From Clavibacter michiganensis (lineage in GTDB: Bacteria; Actinomycetota; Actinomycetes; Actinomycetales; Microbacteriaceae), in contig NZ_CP080439.1 of NCBI RefSeq assembly GCF_021216655.1, positions 9,133 through 73,132 on the forward strand: DNA of 64,000 nt. Reading direction: 5' to 3'. The notes below the pieces were generated by a model. The model did no database searches. It was not told the DNA's origin and saw nothing but the letters and a program-made list of their open reading frames with translations. The translations under genes were made by a program, and so were the position numbers. This document shows, in pieces, positions 26,296 through 33,500 of this stretch (positions are counted from its first letter, which is position 1; the number at the start of each line of letters is the position of its first letter).

Positions 26296-27577
26296 CGATC
26301 ATTCCTTCCGCTGTCCCGCCGCGTGACGCTCCGCTGTCGACCAGGCTTTGAGCTGCCGCCCACCCAGCTCGTGAGCCACTTGACGATGATCCGGACGATC
26401 CGGATGCAACCGGTCCCCCCGAACTGTCTGACGCGTCGCCTCCGTCCGCACCTGCTGTAGATGAGCCGCCGCCGCCGCCAGCCGCGTCGGCGCCGGTCGT
26501 GGTTCCGCCGCCGACCGCACCGCCGATCCCGCTCGAGGTATCCGCTCCGGTGGGGGCCGCGGCCGTCCCAACTTCTCCTCCGGCTGCCGTTCCAGCAGTG
26601 CCGGTGCTGGATGCCGCGCCCGATCCTGCTGCTGCCGAGCCACCGCCGGTCGCCACCGCAGCACCAACCGCGACACCGGCCGATACCGCAGCTGCAATGG
26701 CGCCGAGTGCCATCGTGCCGCCGGACGCTCTGCCGACAGCAGAGACGGCCGGCACCAGTAGGCGCATAAGGGCGGGAAGAGTGAGAACGGCAAGGCCAAT
26801 CAGTGTCAGGCCGGTCAGCACTCCCCCGGGCCCGTCATCTCCGCTCTTCAACCTCCATGCGTAAGCGTAAATAGCGGCGGCGATGGGGCTGTAGATAAGG
26901 AAGGCAATGATCCAGGAGGTCACTTTCTCAAATGCCTGCTGCCCTCTTTCGAATAGTGATCCTGCCGCAGCGGAGGGCCAAAATGCGTTCAGGAGAGGCA
27001 GTGTGGCATCACGAACAATCATGATGATCCATTGGCACGCTACTGCAAGAATCCCAACCAATCCGAATATGAGAGCAAGAGCGGGAAAATTCGACGCGAA
27101 TGACATGATAAGCGCTGAGCCGCCCGCGTTCACGCCCGACACCTGCAAGATGTATTGTGAGTAGGCATCGGAGCCCCACGCAAAGACTTTGATGGCCGCT
27201 GCTCCCGCCGTCGTAATAGCGAGAACGCGTATAACGCCACTTACGGCGTCCTTGAGTGGCTCACCTCGCACTGACAGCATGATGCGGATCCCGGCAACTA
27301 TAAGACCCAGTGTGAATAAGGACACGTTAAGGGGCAAATTCGTGTCGCGAAACCACTGGCTTGCTCCGCCTTCGATATCCACGATGAAGGAGTGCCCAGT
27401 CCAGGATGTAAGAAAGCCCTTGGTTATCGAGTCGAAGCCGTCGAACATCTGATCCGCGGTGTCTTGGAATGCACCGTTGGCGGCGCTGTGCACTGCGCTC
27501 TTCGCAAGGCCGCAGGGTGCGATGAGGCCACACGCGGCGTTAGCCGCAGCATCGCTAGCCGCATCGAGCGGGTGCAT
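26288..27577 (-). CDS. Polytopic channel protein (VirB6/TrbL-like)
   Basis: This 429-residue protein has six or more membrane helices (about residues 80-330, among them LFTLGLIVAGIRIMLSV, FPALALIFGLVGILAVACQWIIMIV, IIAFLIYSPIAAAIYAYAW and LTGLTLIGLAVLTLPALMRLLV). A Gly/Ala/Ser/Thr-rich low-complexity tail of more than 100 residues follows. The layout matches VirB6/TrbL proteins of Gram-positive transfer systems, which form the inner-membrane channel. ATG 27577 comes two bases after the preceding stop; ATG 27601 is the alternative. Codon bias is weaker here than in flanking genes. Confidence 0.78.
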   Translation of the reverse strand: MHPLDAASDAAANAACGLIAPCGLAKSAVHSAANGAFQDTADQMFDGFDSITKGFLTSWTGHSFIVDIEGGASQWFRDTNLPLNVSLFTLGLIVAGIRIMLSVRGEPLKDAVSGVIRVLAITTAGAAAIKVFAWGSDAYSQYILQVSGVNAGGSALIMSFASNFPALALIFGLVGILAVACQWIIMIVRDATLPLLNAFWPSAAAGSLFERGQQAFEKVTSWIIAFLIYSPIAAAIYAYAWRLKSGDDGPGGVLTGLTLIGLAVLTLPALMRLLVPAVSAVGRASGGTMALGAIAAAVSAGVAVGAAVATGGGSAAAGSGAASSTGTAGTAAGGEVGTAAAPTGADTSSGIGGAVGGGTTTGADAAGGGGGSSTAGADGGDASDSSGGPVASGSSGSSSSGSRAGWAAAQSLVDSGASRGGTAEGMIGE

Positions 27578-27579
27578 GA

Positions 27580-28365
27580 TCACGACTTGCCACCTGTCCA
27601 CGGCACAAAATCACCTTTGCTGGGAGTTGTCGCCTGCCCTGCGGAAAGTTCACCGTTGTCAAGCACGATAAGCTTCCAATCGCGGTCAATCCAGGCCACC
27701 GTGCACGGAATACCGCCGTAGCCTGTCGGGCTAGAAGGGAACGTGTACACGAGTGTGATCTGCGCCTGATCCGGACTGAATGCGTCGACAACAAAGCCTG
27801 CTGAAGTCATTCCTGCCGAAATCATCTTCGACGGATCCGAACCCTTCGCGGTCTGCGTGACCGCGATCTGCTTACCAGGTGAATTGGCGATGTAGAAGTT
27901 CAGAGCATCGGTGATCGCGTGCCGCGTGTCGTACTGGCTGTACACGGCGGTTACTGCGGCTAGCGCAGCCCCGACGCGGGATCGCGCGAAGCACGCGTCG
28001 AACCCGTCCACGGTCTTCGTCGGTCCCGCTGACGCCGAGACCGGCCACGTCAGCCCTTCGGCGCCGGTCTGGTACCTGAGGTCTGCGGGCGTTGTCGGGG
28101 GCAGGGACGAGTCACCCGGCACGTCCGGGCACCCCCCGTCGGGTGCAGCCGCCGCCGTCTGAGGAGCTGCAGACCCGCCCACCACTGGCGCGGACGCTCC
28201 AGCGTCCTCCGTGCTCTGATTCTTCGGCGAGACGATCCCGAGGACCGTCACGAGGATCACTACGGCAAGCCCGGCTCCAAGGATGATGAACGCACCCCAC
28301 ATCGCCTGCCTTGAATGCCAGGCCCGCGAAAGCCGCCCTCTGCCTGTGGAATGTTGTGTATTCAT
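27580..28365 (-). CDS. Single-TM transfer protein with extracellular domain
   Basis: This 261-residue protein has an N-terminal helix (about residues 24-46), a Ser/Ala/Pro linker, then a domain of about 180 residues with three Cys (GGCPDVP, DACFARS, IPCTVAW) and alternating helices and strands (AVTAVYSQYDTRHAITDALNFYIANSPG, ITLVYTFPS, DWKLIVLDNGEL). It resembles VirB8/DUF8175-like components seen in actinobacterial transfer operons. The start overlaps the preceding gene (ATGA). Probably a periphery scaffold of the channel. Confidence 0.65.
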   Translation of the reverse strand: MNTQHSTGRGRLSRAWHSRQAMWGAFIILGAGLAVVILVTVLGIVSPKNQSTEDAGASAPVVGGSAAPQTAAAAPDGGCPDVPGDSSLPPTTPADLRYQTGAEGLTWPVSASAGPTKTVDGFDACFARSRVGAALAAVTAVYSQYDTRHAITDALNFYIANSPGKQIAVTQTAKGSDPSKMISAGMTSAGFVVDAFSPDQAQITLVYTFPSSPTGYGGIPCTVAWIDRDWKLIVLDNGELSAGQATTPSKGDFVPWTGGKS

Positions 28366-28712
28366 GTCGGGATCGGAGTGCAGGCGGTTGAAATGGCACC
28401 GAGGAAGGCCGTCGCAATTCCGCCGGCTCCCGCTACTATGACCGCTCCGAGGATCCAGCGAGACAACGTCTTAAACATCGCTCCACCGTCATGGTGCTGT
28501 GTCTGGAACCACATTCCCATACCAATCATCACCAACGAGCACACGGCGGCAAAGACTGCGGCGATCGCCAGCCAAAGCTTCCCGGTGTCCATGCCATCCT
28601 GCGCCGCGCCCGGCAGGCAGTACGCCTGGGCAACGACATATCCAGCTCCATTAGCTGCAGCTGCGATATGAGGGGCTCTTACGATGGCCGCGTATGCTAC
28701 TTCGCTTATCAT
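28362..28712 (-). CDS. Pilin-like small membrane protein (VirB2-like topology)
   Basis: This 116-residue protein has two membrane helices (about residues 46-67 and 87-108) linked by a short loop containing HHDGG, and a less hydrophobic N-terminal region with one Cys. The helix-loop-helix form and its position among VirB6/VirB8-like genes suggest a VirB2/TrbC-like subunit, but sequence similarity is not demonstrable by eye. A start at MDTGK further in is possible. Confidence 0.55.
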   Translation of the reverse strand: MISEVAYAAIVRAPHIAAAANGAGYVVAQAYCLPGAAQDGMDTGKLWLAIAAVFAAVCSLVMIGMGMWFQTQHHDGGAMFKTLSRWILGAVIVAGAGGIATAFLGAISTACTPIPT

Positions 28713-29443
28713 CAGTTCTTGTCCATTTCCTCGTAGATGACCTTTGTGGCGGCTTGGTTTACTCGCGCGGCGACGCGCGCCAGGCGCCCCGTGGCCGGAT
28801 TAGGAATCTGCAAAGCGCCGCGTAGCGCGGCCACCCATGGGACGCGTATGTCGGGAGCCGCCCCAGCCACGACCTTCTGCTCGCGCATTGCCGCTGCGAT
28901 CGGGCGACCGGGCGCGTCTGCGACGACGAGCACCGCCGCGACGCGATCTCGTCCCAGATCCCGGATCGCGTACTTCACCTGCGCCAGGCCCGCCGGGACG
29001 GACCGGCACACCAGGAGTACGCGTTCGGTCGGAAGCAGGGGCTTGTCGAACTCCGTCTCTCGGAGGTGGAGGAGCTGGGCCCACGTAGTCGCGCCGGAAA
29101 GGGGGTGCGCACCGACGATCGCGACTTGTGGCGGCGCTGCAGGGGCTTCGCTCGGGCCTGCCCAGAGGTTTGCGTCGTCCCCCTCCGCGACCGAACTGCC
29201 GTCTGGGCGCAGCACGACGCGCGTGGTGCGAGGGCCGTCGGTGATCGTCGCTCGGACCAGGCCAGCGAAGTCGACCCGCCGGGGGACTGCGTCGAGGACT
29301 GTGCGGCGGAGGTTCTCCCCCGCGTTGACGGTGACGACGTGGCCGTTAACTGCCCACAGCGGGCCGAGGATGTGCGTCACCTCGTGCTCGTGCTCCGGGC
29401 CGGGAGGGTCTGCGCTCAGGTCAGCACTGCTCGCGATGCTCAT
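28712..29443 (-). CDS. First gene of the transfer operon, nucleotide-binding-like (DUF6668-like)
   Basis: This 243-residue soluble protein has a region at about residues 105-180 (VAIVGAHPLSGATTWAQLLHL, then VLLVCRSVPAGLAQVKYAI and VAAVLVVADAPGRPI) that has the strand-loop-strand rhythm of a ParA/MinD P-loop, with GAHPLSGATTW in the Walker A position but without the lysine. This fits the DUF6668-like proteins of actinobacterial plasmids; I am not certain of the family. Its start at 29443 lacks a ribosome binding site and lies 9 bp from the TGTTG-N8-CAACA palindrome, so transcription may start close to the ATG. Confidence 0.55.
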   Translation of the reverse strand: MSIASSADLSADPPGPEHEHEVTHILGPLWAVNGHVVTVNAGENLRRTVLDAVPRRVDFAGLVRATITDGPRTTRVVLRPDGSSVAEGDDANLWAGPSEAPAAPPQVAIVGAHPLSGATTWAQLLHLRETEFDKPLLPTERVLLVCRSVPAGLAQVKYAIRDLGRDRVAAVLVVADAPGRPIAAAMREQKVVAGAAPDIRVPWVAALRGALQIPNPATGRLARVAARVNQAATKVIYEEMDKN

Positions 29444-29451
29444 GCGAGAAG

Positions 29452-29469
29452 TGTTGCAGCTCTACAACA
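29452..29469. promoter_or_regulatory. Operator palindrome TGTTG-N8-CAACA before the transfer operon
   Basis: An inverted repeat of TGTTG with an 8-bp spacer lies 9 bp before the start of the leftward transfer operon. The same arrangement occurs at 32811-32828 before the XRE operon, with 14 of 18 positions identical. A further half-site (GTGTTGC read leftward) is near 29485. Confidence 0.65.
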
Positions 29470-29499
29470 TATGACGCAAGCGTGCAACACGCCAAGAGG

Positions 29500-30636
29500 C
29501 TATGCGGGCCGGTGCGGTGCGTCCGGTAGTAGGTGCGCAGAGAGCCAGGACGACGTCGAGCGCCGGAACCGCTGCGGATCGGCATTCCACTCCATCGCAT
29601 GGGGGCTCTCGGGGAACTCGTCGAGAGTCACGTTTGGCGAACTGCGCGACATGGCTTCGGAGGCCGCGAACGGTGTCGTGGCGTCGCCGCGGGAGTGGAT
29701 GATTAAGGTCGGGATTGACACCGTCGGGATGCTCTCCGGGAGCGTCAACGCAGACTTCAACCCAAGGCTCCGCGCGACTACTCGTGTGGAGAGGGCTTTG
29801 ATCGTCGCATCCGCAAGCCACTGGGGTACGCGCTGGCGAGTCATGCCGAAGCGGATCGTGCGCGCCCAGCTGATGGCCGGGGACACGAGCACGAGGCCGT
29901 CGACGGCATCGCGGTCGTTCCCTCGTCTGAGCGCCTCGAGCGCGATCGTGGCTCCGAGCGACCATCCGACGACGGCGATCCGCTCAGCGCCCTGAGCGCG
30001 GGCGAAGCGGATGGCTGCGTCTAGGTCGCGCCACTCCTCCTGGCCCAGCGCCGAAGGCAGCGGATCCTCGGCTTCGGCCTCCCCATCGCCGCGATACGAG
30101 ATGACGAGGGAGGTGAATCCCGTGCCGTCCAACGCATGCACGCTGCGGAGCGCCGAATCCCGCCCCGCGAGCATCCCGTGCACGTGGATCACCCACACCG
30201 ACGCTTGCTTCCCGTCCCCGGCGTAGAGCCAGGCGGGCTGTCGGGCCGCCTCCGCCACGACGTCGACGTCCACAGGCGCAGCGGCAACGACGGTCGAGGC
30301 GCAGAAGACGTTCCCACAGGCTCGACCCAGGGTCCCGGGCTCGATACGCGCCGGCTGCGCTAAGCGACGAACAACGGCATCCGGCGTAGGCGCAAGTTCC
30401 ACGCCGGGAGAAAGGACCGCCAGCTGCGTTTCGTTCGAGTACAGGAGCCCGATAGTCCCGGTAAAACTTGTCAATAGCGTCTTTGACAGTGTGATGCGGT
30501 CGGGAACTCGTACCTCGACTATTTGTGTTGGGCGGGAGCGCTGTGGGTACACCACCGCGCGCGCCAAGATCACGACTGGGGCCGCGACCGCGGTTGCGCA
30601 CATCAGGGCGACTGCTACTACGACGAGCGGGATCAT
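29500..30636 (-). CDS. Membrane-anchored alpha/beta hydrolase
   Basis: This 378-residue serine hydrolase has an N-terminal membrane helix (residues 2-28). The catalytic triad can be placed: Ser in GWSLG (about 225), Asp in HSRGDATTP (about 316) and His in SPHAMEW (about 350). The oxyanion HVHGM motif is at about 152. Its substrate is unknown. As the last gene of an operon with a repressor, an ImmA-like peptidase and a polytopic membrane protein, it could make, remove or process a small extracellular signal. Its start overlaps the previous gene (ATGA). Confidence 0.8.
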   Translation of the reverse strand: MIPLVVVAVALMCATAVAAPVVILARAVVYPQRSRPTQIVEVRVPDRITLSKTLLTSFTGTIGLLYSNETQLAVLSPGVELAPTPDAVVRRLAQPARIEPGTLGRACGNVFCASTVVAAAPVDVDVVAEAARQPAWLYAGDGKQASVWVIHVHGMLAGRDSALRSVHALDGTGFTSLVISYRGDGEAEAEDPLPSALGQEEWRDLDAAIRFARAQGAERIAVVGWSLGATIALEALRRGNDRDAVDGLVLVSPAISWARTIRFGMTRQRVPQWLADATIKALSTRVVARSLGLKSALTLPESIPTVSIPTLIIHSRGDATTPFAASEAMSRSSPNVTLDEFPESPHAMEWNADPQRFRRSTSSWLSAHLLPDAPHRPA

Positions 30637-31550
30637 GACGGTACCAGTTCAATCTTCTTGGACAGAGCCCGTTCCACAGCCGCGAATACATGCCTGTCGG
30701 GGCCAGACAGCGTGTCGGGGTTGAGCTTGACGCGGTCTCGGATGTTCGCCGCTGAATCAAATGCTAGCTGCCGATCGGACCAGCCCCTCGATTTGGTGAG
30801 GGCGAGCCGTAGTTCCGTGAATTCTGGGCCCTGTCCGCGAGCATCGACACGAACGGCCCACCTCGCCGCGCTCCACCAGAATGCCCTCGCGGCCAAAAGC
30901 CACATGAACCCCGCTCCGATGAACAGAACGCCCGAGAAGAACGGAAGCTCCGCGACGTAGTAGTAATGGACCTTGAACTCAACCGAAACTGGGGCGAAGT
31001 GGGCGATGGCGAGATACGTGAGTTCGAGGACGTCGCTCACTATCATGAGGCCGAACCCGGCCACCCACATAACGGAAAGAATGGTGCGCTTCTCGGAGAG
31101 AGTGCGAATGATAAGGCCGGCCACGGTGCCCATGTATGCCGTGTACAGCGACGCAAATATCCAGACCGGTGTTTGGTCGAGGCGGTCAAGAACGAAGGCT
31201 CGTGATGTTTCTCCGGGACTGTGGATGAGTGAGAATGGGACTGCGACGCTGAGTGCGGCAGCGAGGAGCGACCACCAGGGCAATCTCCGACTGAGCCGCC
31301 CTCGCTCTCGCACGACCGCGTTGTGGAAGGACCACATTGCTGCCAGGGCCGTCAGATCGCGGACGAGGGTCAGGGTGTTGCGGTCTCCTAGGACTCGATC
31401 CAGATCGGCAGGGCCGGCGCCGACGACTCCGTAGGTCATGACAGACACCATGCCGAAGACGGTGCCCCACCAGGCGGCCTTTCGGTATGAACGGCGCGCG
31501 CGCAGCGCCACCACGACGAACAGCACGGCAAGACAAAGGCTTTCCATCAT
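30633..31550 (-). CDS. Polytopic membrane protein of the MAB_1171c type
   Basis: This 305-residue protein has seven membrane helices over residues 1-215 and a cytoplasmic C-terminal tail of about 90 residues (from WAVRVDARGQGPEFTELRLAL). Topology and length match the MAB_1171c family of putative transporters, which in actinobacteria are encoded next to XRE regulators and ParH/ImmA-like proteins. Here it overlaps both neighbours by four bases, so all four proteins are probably made together. A sensor or transporter for a regulatory ligand is the likely job; this is inference. Confidence 0.65.
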   Translation of the reverse strand: MMESLCLAVLFVVVALRARRSYRKAAWWGTVFGMVSVMTYGVVGAGPADLDRVLGDRNTLTLVRDLTALAAMWSFHNAVVRERGRLSRRLPWWSLLAAALSVAVPFSLIHSPGETSRAFVLDRLDQTPVWIFASLYTAYMGTVAGLIIRTLSEKRTILSVMWVAGFGLMIVSDVLELTYLAIAHFAPVSVEFKVHYYYVAELPFFSGVLFIGAGFMWLLAARAFWWSAARWAVRVDARGQGPEFTELRLALTKSRGWSDRQLAFDSAANIRDRVKLNPDTLSGPDRHVFAAVERALSKKIELVPS

Positions 31551-32089
31551 GCGAAGTGTTCCTCTTCCGTGGTGTCGGCGTAGATGGCCAACCGTCGCAT
31601 GAATGCTCTCGCCATTGCCTCAACCACCAGTTCTTCATACACCGAATCGGCGTCATTGGACTCGGTGCTATTGCGTGGGCAAAGCCGAAGGAACTGACGC
31701 GAATTGGTCAGCGGCTGCCGCGGCCTCGGTGCGTCGCCCGAAAACCATGAGTCGGGGGCGCTGCGGATGATGAGGTGGCACAATTCGTGCACCTTACTCA
31801 ATAGGCAGTAATAACCACTGTCGTGTGCGGGAACTAGTATTCCGGTAAACGTTTCTGCTTCAAACAGGACACCTGTAGTCGCACGTAGGGAGGTGTCGCG
31901 TATTTCATCGAACACCAAGCGGCGCCCATGCAGCTCTGATACCGCATGGCGGAGATCGTTAAAGTCAGCATCCTTAGGAAGCGGCGTCTTCCAGACGAGG
32001 GCGTGGGTCATGGACGAGATGGAATCGTTTGCAAGATGACGTGTGCGGCGACGGCGCATCATGTGTCCCATCATTTCAGCTGCGCGCAA
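31547..32089 (-). CDS. ImmA/IrrE-like zinc metallopeptidase (ParH-like)
   Basis: This 180-residue protein has the zinc-binding HExxH motif in KVHELCHLII (about residues 101-110), with acidic residues further on (SVYEELVVEAMARAFMRRL) that can provide the third ligand, the usual ImmA/IrrE layout. ImmA-type proteases inactivate XRE-family repressors of mobile elements (for example ImmR of ICEBs1). It directly follows the XRE repressor gene, 8 bp downstream, which supports the same pairing here. The first 25 residues are basic and the true start may be an internal ATG (near 32062). Confidence 0.78.
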   Translation of the reverse strand: MRAAEMMGHMMRRRRTRHLANDSISSMTHALVWKTPLPKDADFNDLRHAVSELHGRRLVFDEIRDTSLRATTGVLFEAETFTGILVPAHDSGYYCLLSKVHELCHLIIRSAPDSWFSGDAPRPRQPLTNSRQFLRLCPRNSTESNDADSVYEELVVEAMARAFMRRLAIYADTTEEEHFA

Positions 32090-32097
32090 CGCAGCTT

Positions 32098-32766
32098 TCA
32101 GTCGTTATTTGACGGCTCTTCTTTCGCGATAAGGTCGCGAATCGCGGAATCTACTACGGCAATCTCGTCCGGCTCCAGCTCATCAAGCGAACGTGCGGCG
32201 AGCTTCGTCACGCCGACTGCGCGCATGGACGCTGCTAGCCGTAGCTGTGAGTCAATGCGCTGTGCCTCATCATCCGGCGATGTGCCAAGGAGATAATCTG
32301 TCGGCACCTCAAGGAACTCCGACAGGGCATTGACCAAGGAGTGAGAGCCAGCGCCGTCGACGAACGCGCGCCATTCCCGCAGGGACAGGATGTTGCCGCT
32401 GCTCGCGAGCGCGGCGCGTGCCTTCGTGTAGGCGGCCTCTGAATCGGCCCTCAAGCCGGCGGCCTCGAGGGCAAGCCTTGCTCGGTCCGCGCGGACCACC
32501 TCATGGGCGTCATCTCCAGTCGTGATGCCGGCTCGCCGGGCTGCGCGCGACACGAGATCGAGGGGGTCATCCCCCACGGTCCGGCACAACATGACGAGCT
32601 CGACCACGGTGACGGGGCGCTTGCCGTTGAGGATCCGGTAGAGCATGTCGTGGGTGATCGACGACCGTTCCGCCCAAGTGCGCACGCTGAGGCGGGACGC
32701 GCCCTGCGCTGCGCGAAGTTCGGTGGCAAGAGCCTCGTGCAGGGCTCGTGCAGAGGTCTCGCTCAT
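32098..32766 (-). CDS. XRE-family repressor, head of the control operon
   Basis: This 222-residue protein has an N-terminal helix-turn-helix (LSVRTWAERSSITHDMLYRILNGKRPVTVVELVMLC, residues 26-62) and a second XRE-like unit at about 130-165 (LSLREWRAFVDGAGSHSLVNALSEFLEVPTDYLLG). The C-terminal 40 residues may carry the site recognised by the ImmA-like peptidase. It should bind the TGTTG-N8-CAACA palindromes at 32811-32828 and 29452-29469, thus repressing itself and the transfer operon. ATG 32766 is used; GTG 32775 is the alternative. Confidence 0.8.
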   Translation of the reverse strand: MSETSARALHEALATELRAAQGASRLSVRTWAERSSITHDMLYRILNGKRPVTVVELVMLCRTVGDDPLDLVSRAARRAGITTGDDAHEVVRADRARLALEAAGLRADSEAAYTKARAALASSGNILSLREWRAFVDGAGSHSLVNALSEFLEVPTDYLLGTSPDDEAQRIDSQLRLAASMRAVGVTKLAARSLDELEPDEIAVVDSAIRDLIAKEEPSNND

Positions 32767-32810
32767 CTGATCCACCCAAAAACGCTAGCAGGCGCCTTGC
32801 CCGCAGTCTG

Positions 32811-32828
32811 TGTTGCAAATTTACAACA
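32811..32828. promoter_or_regulatory. Operator palindrome TGTTG-N8-CAACA before the XRE operon
   Basis: The palindrome overlaps a plausible leftward promoter (TTGCAA, 16-bp spacer, TAAATT) and a rightward one (TTGCAA at 32813, 17-bp spacer, TACTTT). Binding here would therefore block transcription in both directions. It matches the site at 29452-29469. Confidence 0.65.
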
Positions 32829-32865
32829 GACTGGCTACTTTGCAACCATGCCACCAGCTGTCCCC

Positions 32866-33030
32866 TCACGCAGTCAGCGCGAAGACGAGCGCGTTGGCGA
32901 CACCAACAGCTGCAGCGCCCGCGAGGATGACCCAGACCCAGCCTCGACGAGGGCGAGCAGGTCTAGGAGCGATCGGGGACGCGCGCGTAGCCCGTGGTCG
33001 GGCGGCCTGTTCGGTGCGCATGAGATCCAC
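32866..33030 (-). CDS. Small single-TM protein upstream of the XRE gene
   Basis: This 54-residue protein starts at GTG 33030 after GGAGG. A basic, Pro/Arg/Ala-rich N-terminal part is followed by one C-terminal membrane helix (WVWVILAGAAAVGVANALVFAL), giving a tail-anchored form. It precedes the operator and the XRE gene on the same strand. Whether it belongs to the control system is unknown. Confidence 0.45.
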   Translation of the reverse strand: MDLMRTEQAARPRATRASPIAPRPARPRRGWVWVILAGAAAVGVANALVFALTA

Positions 33031-33123
33031 TGTGCCTCCACGGGCGCGGCCGCCGCGCGCAGTGCGCACAGGCGGGCCGAGCTCGCCGTGAGGGTCGATC
33101 GGTCCGACACACCGCGCCGCATC

Positions 33124-33140
33124 CCTGAATCTGATTCAGG
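33124..33140. promoter_or_regulatory. Perfect 17-bp palindrome CCTGAATC-T-GATTCAGG
   Basis: It lies 20 bp before the start of the small DNA-binding-like protein at 33160 and could be its autoregulatory site. Such a perfect, AT-containing palindrome stands out from the GC-rich surroundings. Confidence 0.5.
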
Positions 33141-33159
33141 TTCACGGGAGGATCGCGTC

Positions 33160-33378
33160 ATGCCACAGATCAGCAAGGGTGCCCGGGAGCTGCTCGTCAC
33201 GCGACCGAACACGAGTGTCGTTACTGCCGCCCGCCGGCGTGTTGACGATCTCGGCTACAAGTCGATGAGCGACTACCTCGCAGCTCTCATCGCGCGCGAT
33301 GTTCAGATGCCCGACCTGGCGCCCTTGCCTGTCGACCGATCCACTCGCCAGGAGCTGCCCATCGCAGACGTCGCTTAA
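33160..33378 (+). CDS. Small basic DNA-binding-like protein upstream of rep
   Basis: This 72-residue protein starts at ATG 33160 after GGGAGG with ideal spacing. The middle (TSVVTAARRRVDDLGYKSMSDYLAALIARDVQ) has a ribbon-helix-helix-like pattern: a strand followed by two helices with the MSDYLAALIA signature. It lies between a palindrome and a strong terminator, directly before the replication gene, so a role in copy control or partition is plausible. Not established. Confidence 0.6.
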   Translation: MPQISKGARELLVTRPNTSVVTAARRRVDDLGYKSMSDYLAALIARDVQMPDLAPLPVDRSTRQELPIADVA

Positions 33379-33382
33379 ACGA

Positions 33383-33412
33383 AGGAGCCCGCCGCTTCCG
33401 CGACGGGCTCCT
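33383..33412 (+). terminator. Hairpin terminator
   Basis: A 13-base stem (AGGAGCCCGCCGC with one mismatch) and a TTCC loop lie immediately after the stop of the small DNA-binding-like protein gene, separating it from rep. Confidence 0.75.
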
Positions 33413-33500
33413 GCACGTGTTGTAGCTCTAACCCTCATCGCTGCCAGGCCAGGAGGTTCGAGCTAAGGAAGTTCCACCAGCCCTCACGGGAGGCTTCGCT

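Noticed and set aside
32848..33159. In-frame upstream extension of the small DNA-binding-like gene to an ATG just after a good promoter
   Set aside because: The added 104 codons lack coding bias and lie antisense to a better small membrane-protein frame; the internal ATG 33160 has an ideal ribosome binding site.
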